DNA of 64,000 nt, taken from positions 1 through 64,000 of the forward strand of contig NZ_BCRJ01000003.1 in NCBI RefSeq assembly GCF_001552535.1, read 5' to 3'. Shown here one piece after another: positions 58,809 through 64,000 of this stretch; position 1 is the first letter of the stretch, and the number at the start of each line of letters is the position of its first letter. The stretch comes from Nocardioides jensenii JCM 1364 = NBRC 14755 (lineage in GTDB: Bacteria > Actinomycetota > Actinomycetes > Propionibacteriales > Nocardioidaceae). The notes under the pieces were generated by a model. That model was not told where the DNA came from. It saw nothing but the letters and a program-made list of their open reading frames with translations, and made no database searches. A program made the position numbers and the translations under genes.

Positions 58809-58920
58809 CCCGCGAGACCGGAAGTCCCGCTAGTCAGGTGTCCGCCAAACGGGGGTAAGCCCAGACCCACTGCACACGGCAACCTCGGTTCTTGTCGGCG
58901 GCAAGTATTACCTTCATCTC

Positions 58921-60663
58921 ATGCCAGGGATCGATTGGGCTCGCCTCGGAGCGATCGGCGGCGAAGGACTTGAGGACTTCGTCGCTACTTGCTTACGTCA
59001 GCTCTACCCCGACGCGCGACAAACCCGACCAGCCAGCGGAGACGGCGGGATCGACGTGTACCGCGACACCCCAGATGGATTGGTGGTCTGGCAGATCAAG
59101 AAGTTCACCACCGCAGTGGGCTCCGGCCAGAAGAAGCAGATCAAGACCTCATGGCGCAGGTTCTGGGTCGCCAACGTCGTGCCGGATCGGCACATTGCCT
59201 CGTACACATTAGCCACGCCCTGGACACCGACCGCCAGCAAACTGGCGTGGTTTGAGAACGACGTCACCGCCGATGCGATGTTCAAAACGACGTGGGAGGG
59301 CGCGGCGTTCTTCAATATGCTCGCCTCGCGGTTTCCCGCCACGTTCGATCGTTTCTTCAAGGGCCCGGACCTGTTGGACAACATGGTGCTAACTAAGGCA
59401 ACGCTGGCAGCGTCGCCGGTAGAAACAGCCGGCAATCTCACGATGCTCGACGCAATCAACTTCCGTGAGCAGTCGCTTCGGGATATCAAGGACCTGATCA
59501 GTGACAACTACCAGATCGACACCAGCACATTCCGCCTCCCTCCGGGTCAAGGACCGACGGTCGCCCACATGCGCGAGCGTCTCAATGGGCACAGTCGTTG
59601 GAGCCGCATCGACGACACCCGCTGGCAAGTCGAGACGGTCGTGCCGACCAGCGACCAATCGGCAGAAGTCGAACCCATCACCATCAACATGCGATTCCTC
59701 GTCGAACCCGGCACCCCCGAAGCAGACGCAATCGCCGAGTGGGACCGCTGGGGCGTGCCAATCCAAGACATCCCTGCCGAGTCTCAGATCGTCGGTGGCC
59801 CGTTCGACGAGCAAGAACCGACCACGGGGATTTTGTCCGTTGGTGCGCCACCTCCTTCCGCCGATCTGCCCCGTTTGCTCCTGCGCGCGCAATCGATCAA
59901 CGGTTCATCGATCCCGCCGCCCGCAGATGTTGTCTTCATCGTGCGTGAAACAACGAGCGGTCGCCTCGGCGGTGGCCTGCGTGTCATTGCCAGCACCCGG
60001 AGCGGGGCACTGACTCTTGAAGCCCGGATTCGATCCGAAGTGGCCGACCCCAGTTTCGGTCTCAGGCTGACAGTCGAATCCGGTCAGGACCCCGCACAGG
60101 TCGCCCGCGACCTGCATCGAGTCGAAGCGATCGCTTCCTACGGCCCTTTCGAGTGCGTCATAGAGGACGGCCCTTCGTTGGCGGCGGGGACCGACCTTGC
60201 CGCGCCACCCTTCGCAAAGGCGATCGCCGAGATAGCGAATGACCTCGCCCGACTGCAACCGCACACCACCCACAGACTCCGGATGCCCGACGTGTGGGAG
60301 ACCACGGAGCACCAAACAGAGGAACTACATCGACTCGCAACCATCTACGACGAAGGCGCAATCACACAGACGTGGGAGCGGATATTCCTGATGATCGAAG
60401 ATCCGAGTTTCCTGCAAAACATGGAAATCTTCAACGGCGTCGGCGCGTTGGTCAAAAAGAGCGAACCAGTGTTCTCTCTCGGCGGGGCCAACTACATGAT
60501 CACGCATCCGCTGGTCGTCTCGATTCTGACGCCGGTGCTAGCAGAGTGGGTGGATCGAGCGCAGGTGGAAGAGGGGGCGGAGATCGAGCTCGTCCCCGCC
60601 ACCGACAACCGAGTCGTCCATGCAGCACTTGCAAAGGACCCAGCACAGCACATCGCCGGCTAA
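58921..60663 (+). CDS. Mrr-like PD-(D/E)XK nuclease with large C-terminal domain
   Basis: 580 aa. The N-terminal ~70 residues have a nuclease site: E15/E18 in GGEGLEDFVA, D41-D45 in SGDGGIDVYRD and Q58-K60-K61 in VVWQIKKF, the order of Mrr/restriction-endonuclease-like folds. About 500 residues follow, in part a beta-rich region near SRLGGGLRVIA. I recognise no methylase, ATPase or receptor domain in them. It lies 56 nt past the IS right end, followed 23 nt later by a small ORF. It may be a stand-alone modification-dependent restriction or defence protein. Confidence 0.75.
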   Translation: MPGIDWARLGAIGGEGLEDFVATCLRQLYPDARQTRPASGDGGIDVYRDTPDGLVVWQIKKFTTAVGSGQKKQIKTSWRRFWVANVVPDRHIASYTLATPWTPTASKLAWFENDVTADAMFKTTWEGAAFFNMLASRFPATFDRFFKGPDLLDNMVLTKATLAASPVETAGNLTMLDAINFREQSLRDIKDLISDNYQIDTSTFRLPPGQGPTVAHMRERLNGHSRWSRIDDTRWQVETVVPTSDQSAEVEPITINMRFLVEPGTPEADAIAEWDRWGVPIQDIPAESQIVGGPFDEQEPTTGILSVGAPPPSADLPRLLLRAQSINGSSIPPPADVVFIVRETTSGRLGGGLRVIASTRSGALTLEARIRSEVADPSFGLRLTVESGQDPAQVARDLHRVEAIASYGPFECVIEDGPSLAAGTDLAAPPFAKAIAEIANDLARLQPHTTHRLRMPDVWETTEHQTEELHRLATIYDEGAITQTWERIFLMIEDPSFLQNMEIFNGVGALVKKSEPVFSLGGANYMITHPLVVSILTPVLAEWVDRAQVEEGAEIELVPATDNRVVHAALAKDPAQHIAG

Positions 60664-60686
60664 CCACTCGAGGGACTGCTCAACAC

Positions 60687-60986
60687 ATGGGGCGTCGTCG
60701 GGCTGACACCACGCGGAAGTACCTGGTTCGACTGATAGGACCGGTTCGCGCAGAGATGGCGCGCCGACTCGCCTATCTGGCTCCGGAGATGCGTACGTCA
60801 ACAGCGATGGCGGAGATGGTCGGCAATATCGTGCAGGCGAAGAACGGCGCTGACGCCGACAACGAGGGACTGATCGGCGCTGCCTCGAAAGTTCATGTCG
60901 AGCTACAGGCCATGACGCTGGCTCGAGACATGGCCGCCCACGAACTCGAGAGGATGGCAGCCAGTCTCAAGCATCGCTTGCCCTGA
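60687..60986 (+). CDS. small basic helical protein downstream of the Mrr-like gene
   Basis: 99 aa from ATG 60687, 23 nt after the nuclease gene. It begins MGRRRADTTRKYLVRLIGPV and is mostly helical with many Arg/Lys/Met residues (RTSTAMAEMVGNIVQAKN). I recognise no family. Size and position fit a partner, regulator or immunity factor, but no function is shown. Confidence 0.55.
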   Translation: MGRRRADTTRKYLVRLIGPVRAEMARRLAYLAPEMRTSTAMAEMVGNIVQAKNGADADNEGLIGAASKVHVELQAMTLARDMAAHELERMAASLKHRLP

Positions 60987-61067
60987 TGGCCCGGGACAAT
61001 GGCCACGGATTGGGTATATAGCTCGATTCGCCCTGCGAGATCTGGGGCAGGCTGCCAGGATCCGAGA

Positions 61068-61403
61068 ATGATCCGGGCCAGCGCACTGCTAGCGGTGTGT
61101 CTGGTGCTCGGCGGCTGTAGCGATACGAGACCGGATAAAGCCGCCAGAGACGCATGCGGGGACCTTCGTAGCGCGGTCGCCGACTACCAAGACCGAGCCA
61201 TCAGCCCGGCCACCTACGTTGTCCTGCTCGATGAGGTCGTGACGACTGCCACGGACACGGAAGAGACCGATCTGATCGGTCCGCGTGTCCTGCTCGAGAG
61301 CGCACTGTCCTCTCTCAAGTACGAGGACCTCGATGCAGGACTCCCGAGTCTGAGCACCAGCACGAGCCTAATGACCGAGGCTTGCGACAACCTCGGCCCG
61401 TGA
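61068..61403 (+). CDS. small lipoprotein of unknown function
   Basis: 111 aa with a lipoprotein signal peptide (MIRASALLAVCLVLGGCS; lipobox VLGGC). The mature part is acidic and contains two more cysteines (ACGDLRSAV, EACDNLGP). No homologous family is evident to me. A hairpin lies 43 nt past the stop and may end transcription. Confidence 0.6.
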   Translation: MIRASALLAVCLVLGGCSDTRPDKAARDACGDLRSAVADYQDRAISPATYVVLLDEVVTTATDTEETDLIGPRVLLESALSSLKYEDLDAGLPSLSTSTSLMTEACDNLGP

Positions 61404-61445
61404 CCTGCGACAACTCCAACACGTCTCGAGGTCGACGGGCACGAC

Positions 61446-61476
61446 AAAGCCCCGCCGATCAGATCGACGGGGCTTT
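61446..61476. terminator. bidirectional A/T-flanked hairpin terminator
   Basis: AAAGCCCCG (61446-61454) and CGGGGCTTT (61468-61476) are perfectly complementary, with an inner GATC/GATC pairing in the loop. It lies between the convergent lipoprotein and RHH genes and carries A/T ends on both sides, so it can serve both. Confidence 0.75.
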
Positions 61477-61485
61477 GGAGGTGGG

Positions 61486-61725
61486 TCAGGCCTTGCGCTT
61501 CCATGCCGGCTTGGCTGGCCCATGGATCGCCTCATCAGGATCGAGGCGGGCATACGTCGCGAGCAATCGGCGGACCACATCGCTGATCGATGATCCCTCG
61601 ACCTCGGCACGCGCCTTGGCAGCACTCCAGACGGCGTCGGAGATCCGCACGATGCGATTGCTCGTCACGGCGCCACTGCCGATGCCGACGCCCGACGAGA
61701 CGTAGGTGGCCTGACGATGAGCCAC
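61486..61725 (-). CDS. ribbon-helix-helix DNA-binding protein
   Basis: 79 aa from GTG 61725; a GTG at 61668 would give a 60-aa form starting MTSNRIVRISDAV. The core NRIVRISDAVWSAAKARAEV, then SISDVVRRLLATYARL, is an Arc/MetJ-like fold. The basic C-terminus ends AWKRKA. The start lies 9 nt inside the divergent 98-aa gene, so the two share a very tight region. It could be an antitoxin or a small repressor. Confidence 0.7.
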   Translation of the reverse strand: MAHRQATYVSSGVGIGSGAVTSNRIVRISDAVWSAAKARAEVEGSSISDVVRRLLATYARLDPDEAIHGPAKPAWKRKA

Positions 61726-62013
61726 TGGGAGACGGGGCCCGCGCACATGGTCAGCAAGCCCGACGACTACCCCGAGCCAGGCCCGGGACCGGTCACAACG
61801 TGGACGCTGAGGACGCCGGAGGGCGAGCCAGTGGGCGTGCTCGCGTTCAACGACGCCGGCGTGGAGTGGACGCCCGCCTCGACCGAGGACATCAGCGCGC
61901 AGGAGCACACCGCGGAGGTCCTGCAGTACCTGCACGGGAACAGGGCCGAGGGCACGGCGCTGGCCGACGCGCTCGCCGGGATCAGGGCCGCATACGAGGT
62001 TGACCTGGACTAG
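61717..62013 (+). CDS. small acidic protein of unknown function
   Basis: 98 aa from ATG 61717; M at 61747 is an alternative. It contains a DUF-like region WTLRTPEGEPVGVLAFNDAG and an acidic Gln/Glu-rich tail. It overlaps the divergent RHH gene by 9 nt with the longer starts. I do not recognise it. The pairing resembles toxin-antitoxin modules but no toxin fold is evident. Confidence 0.5.
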   Translation: MSHWETGPAHMVSKPDDYPEPGPGPVTTWTLRTPEGEPVGVLAFNDAGVEWTPASTEDISAQEHTAEVLQYLHGNRAEGTALADALAGIRAAYEVDLD

Positions 62014-62114
62014 ACGTGCTAGGGCATTTCACTGCGAACCACCGGACAGCGGGCGTAGCGTCCTGACCACGGGGTGCGAGGGAGCGCCGAGCACCAAAGA
62101 CCTTGGGGGCAACC

Positions 62115-62594
62115 GTGGCAGAGACACTGGCCAGCGGCCTGATCGACAACACAACGACGATGACGATCTACAAGGACGGCACCTTCTCGCTGAAGGTCCT
62201 GTTTGGCAAGCCGTCCGCGCCGGAGCGCCTGATCGGCTTCGAGCACGACGCCGACTCGATGCGCCGGAAGTCTGCTACTGGCCGCGGCGCCGCCGCCCTG
62301 TTCACTGGGGGCGCGTCGTTGCTGGCCTCCAACAACCGCGGCGTCGTCTACGTCTCCGTGACGGGCGACCGGTCCAGCGTCCGCACCTTCACCACCCGCA
62401 ACCCGAGCGGCACCACCCTGACCGGGATCCGGTCCCTCAAGGCCGCGGCCGACGCGATTCTCGCCCAGACGAACGCACCGCAGGGAGGGGGCGCAAGCGA
62501 GGTAGCCCAACTCCAGCAACTCGCCGATCTGCACAGGTCCGGGGCACTGTCTGCCACTGAGTTCGCGGCGGCGAAGAAGCGGCTGCTCGGGTAA
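62115..62594 (+). CDS. protein with C-terminal SHOCT-like domain
   Basis: 159 aa from GTG 62115; a TTG at 62103 is possible. The N-terminal ~115 residues are a small beta domain (MTIYKDGTFSLKVLFGKP and VVYVSVTGDRSSVRTF). After a Gly-rich linker the C-terminus QLQQLADLHRSGALSATEFA and AAKKRLLG is a SHOCT motif. It is the first of three tightly spaced genes. The function is unknown. Confidence 0.68.
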   Translation: MAETLASGLIDNTTTMTIYKDGTFSLKVLFGKPSAPERLIGFEHDADSMRRKSATGRGAAALFTGGASLLASNNRGVVYVSVTGDRSSVRTFTTRNPSGTTLTGIRSLKAAADAILAQTNAPQGGGASEVAQLQQLADLHRSGALSATEFAAAKKRLLG

Positions 62595-62597
62595 TCG

Positions 62598-63071
62598 ATG
62601 CCGAACTACGCCGAGTGGATCTCAACGCTAGCGCTAGGAATGGGCGGGTCGAGTCTCGGTTGGCAGGTCCTGAGGGCACGGCGCGAGCAGCCGATCATCA
62701 CCGTGCACGGTCACAGCGCCCTCAGCAGGGGACGGGAGGACGGCGCTTGGGATGAGCCCTGCTGGTCCCTCCCCATCCACGTGACCAACGCTGGAGGCCG
62801 GGCGGTGACGCTCCGTGCCGTCTACTGGGAGGTCGACGTTGGGTCCGGGCCGTTTCGGGTCACGTCAACGGACATGGGCACCGCACTGCCGATGCGACTG
62901 GAGTCCCTGAGCGCCGACCAGTGGGAGGTGCGGGTCTGGACCGAGGGGGCGATGTGGGGTGGGGCATCTGCACGCCCCGCTGCGACAGTCGTGCTCGGGC
63001 GCAAGGGCGTCGTGGACGTCTTCGGGGCCTACTCAACCCTCCAGTCGCCGGACGAGGTCAACTGGGGGTGA
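62598..63071 (+). CDS. membrane-anchored beta-domain protein, unknown
   Basis: 157 aa, 3 nt after the SHOCT gene. One N-terminal hydrophobic segment (WISTLALGMGGSSLGWQVL) is followed by a predicted beta-sandwich with tryptophans (SLPIHVTNAGGRAVTLRAVY and later). It overlaps the next gene by 4 nt (GTGA). No family is recognised. Confidence 0.6.
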   Translation: MPNYAEWISTLALGMGGSSLGWQVLRARREQPIITVHGHSALSRGREDGAWDEPCWSLPIHVTNAGGRAVTLRAVYWEVDVGSGPFRVTSTDMGTALPMRLESLSADQWEVRVWTEGAMWGGASARPAATVVLGRKGVVDVFGAYSTLQSPDEVNWG

Positions 63072-63787
63072 GCCCGCAAGACGAGTACCTCGCCTGCGTC
63101 GACGTAGCCTGCGAAGGTCTCGACGACGTCCAGGAGTACGGCTTCGCGGCGGGCGACGCTGGGGGGTTGCTCGTCCTGCACGGGCTGGCCATGTACGCCC
63201 GCGACACAGCCCGCTCTGCATCGCGGTTGCTGCGCGACAGCCACACCCACGCGGCAGCCGTGCTCACCCGCGTCGTCGTGGAGCATGCGGTCCTCTCGCA
63301 GTGGCTCAAGGTGGATCCGGAGACACGCGGCGGCCTGTTCCTGCAACAGAGCACCGTTGAGAGGGCACGCTGGTTCGAGGTCGTGTTGGCTGCCAACCTC
63401 GACATGACAGAGGCGGCTCTCAGCCGGATCGATCCGGGGGCGCGCGGCGGCAAGCCGAAGAACGTTGCACCGGAGTTCAACACGGTTAGAAACCTGTTCG
63501 GTGACGGCGAGAGCGGCAGGTCGCTCTACCTCACCTACCGAAGCCTCAGCCAGTTCGTGCACCCGTCCGCGCTCACGTTCGCGCGCTACACGTCAAACCT
63601 GCCGTTCGGCGTCAACCTCGCCACCACGCTGCAGACCGCGCAAGACTCTGAGGCACTCGCGTTTTACCTTGCCTCCGCGATGGTCCTGTGTGCACTCCCC
63701 TACTTCGCCGTCTTGGGCGAGGACAGGGCCGCAGTTGCGGTGCTCATTCGGGCTCAGGCCTCCTCTGTGCCGACCAGCTTGGACTAG
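63068..63787 (+). CDS. DUF5677-like helical protein
   Basis: 239 aa from a GTG overlapping the previous stop. AAAVLTRVVVEHAVLSQWLK and SLSQFVHPSALTFARY (conserved His in QFVHP) fit DUF5677, a helical family of unknown role often found in accessory or phage-related regions. The last gene of a three-gene operon. Catalytic residues are not obvious. Confidence 0.68.
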   Translation: MSPQDEYLACVDVACEGLDDVQEYGFAAGDAGGLLVLHGLAMYARDTARSASRLLRDSHTHAAAVLTRVVVEHAVLSQWLKVDPETRGGLFLQQSTVERARWFEVVLAANLDMTEAALSRIDPGARGGKPKNVAPEFNTVRNLFGDGESGRSLYLTYRSLSQFVHPSALTFARYTSNLPFGVNLATTLQTAQDSEALAFYLASAMVLCALPYFAVLGEDRAAVAVLIRAQASSVPTSLD

Positions 63788-63939
63788 ACCTCAGCGCGCG
63801 TGGGCTGCCCCTCCACAACGTCGCCGCTGGCGATCGTCAGATCCCCGGGCAGGTGCCAGCCGCCCGGGACGCGCTGCAGGCGGAACGTCTCCCCCGCTGT
63901 CTCGACCGCGACCCAGCAACCCAGCGGAAGCGCGTCTAG
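63784..63939 (-). other. open frame without a visible start, possible gene fragment
   Basis: On the minus strand an uninterrupted frame reads LPLGCWVAVETAGETFRLQR and GGWHLPGDLTIASGDVVEGQ before a TAG at 63784-63786, with protein-like composition. It has no ATG or GTG after the last upstream stop. It may be a decayed or frameshifted gene 3' end. The plus strand 63788-63977 holds nothing else I can support. Confidence 0.3.
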
Positions 63940-63977
63940 GGCCGGATCGCCTCGGCGTCATTGGGCAGCGCTCCTCA

Positions 63978-63993
63978 TATAATCAGCCTCATG
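63978..63993 (+). promoter_or_regulatory. TATAAT -10 with leaderless start at window edge
   Basis: A perfect TATAAT (63978-63983) is followed 7 nt later by ATG at 63991-63993, which opens a frame (ATGCGCGTT) leaving the window. The spacing equals that of about twenty other genes here. The gene itself is almost entirely outside. Confidence 0.5.
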
Positions 63994-64000
63994 CGCGTTC

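Larger units (their letters stand above)
57566..58864 (-). mobile_element. IS3-family insertion sequence (~1.3 kb)
   Basis: Near-perfect terminal inverted repeats lie at 57566-57592 and 58838-58864: CCCCCGTTTGGCGGACAC is exact, and the outer 9 nt differ at two positions. OrfA and OrfB are encoded on the minus strand with a six-A slippery run (58521-58526). No 3-5 bp target duplication is visible, though ACCCACTGCA abuts the right end and recurs 27 nt outside the left end. Both ORFs are intact, so it may still be active. Confidence 0.88.

Noticed and set aside
63800..63982. Plus-strand 60-codon ORF near the right edge
   Set aside because: Ser/Pro/Arg-rich and antisense to a more protein-like minus frame; no start signals.

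Overview
The window reads as chromosome of a high-GC Gram-positive actinobacterium, most like Nocardioides or a relative in the Nocardioidaceae. This is inferred from gene content: a mec-cysO-cysM cluster, DUF2017-clpS, DUF3039, DUF3048 and DUF4873 proteins, a c-di-AMP riboswitch ahead of an NlpC/P60 hydrolase, and a tmRNA tag ending ALAA. About twenty genes carry a TANNNT -10 hexamer only 6 to 8 nt before the start codon, so leaderless transcription seems common here.

Layout. 1-4.6 kb: a partial SGNH hydrolase, an ABC exporter and a NarL-type two-component pair. 4.6-12.8 kb: a core block that resembles M. tuberculosis Rv1330c-Rv1340 (metallo-beta-lactamase enzyme, murI, cysM, cysO, mec, DUF2017, clpS, pncB) with a phosphodiesterase lipoprotein and gdhA inserted. 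12.9-25 kb: a large secreted subtilase, a TrmB/LuxR-like regulator, pncA, an enoyl-CoA hydratase, an ArsR-MFS operon, an RTX-repeat protein and a glycosyltransferase-like membrane protein. 25-33 kb: regulator/target pairs (AurF-like oxygenase with TetR and DUF4873; MarR with MFS; HPPD with Lrp and IclR). 33-43 kb: helicase, YqgE, a TetR-controlled unknown gene, DUF3048 lipoprotein, riboswitch-controlled NlpC/P60 protein, fabG-like SDR, HIT protein, a collapsed transporter gene and an M15 peptidase.

43-51 kb holds the trans-translation and division block: ssrA, smpB, an M23 peptidase, ftsX, ftsE and prfB. The M23 protein is the natural FtsEX-controlled peptidoglycan hydrolase, and SmpB is the partner of the adjacent tmRNA. 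51-56 kb has a secreted metzincin, a CAP protein and the 3' half of a Tad pilus locus (tadB, tadC, pilin-like, two tadE-like, tadG-like).

The Tad locus is cut at its cpaF/tadA ATPase gene, of which only about 97 C-terminal codons remain. Beyond 56.35 kb the gene content becomes accessory: imperfect direct repeats, an IS3-family element with a -1 frameshift, an Mrr-like PD-(D/E)XK protein with a small downstream partner, a ribbon-helix-helix protein overlapping a divergent small gene, and a SHOCT / membrane-anchored / DUF5677-like operon. The Mrr-like gene and its partner are the best candidate for an undescribed (possibly defence) system. A second unusual feature is a family of 42-nt interspersed repeats at three intergenic loci in the core part.
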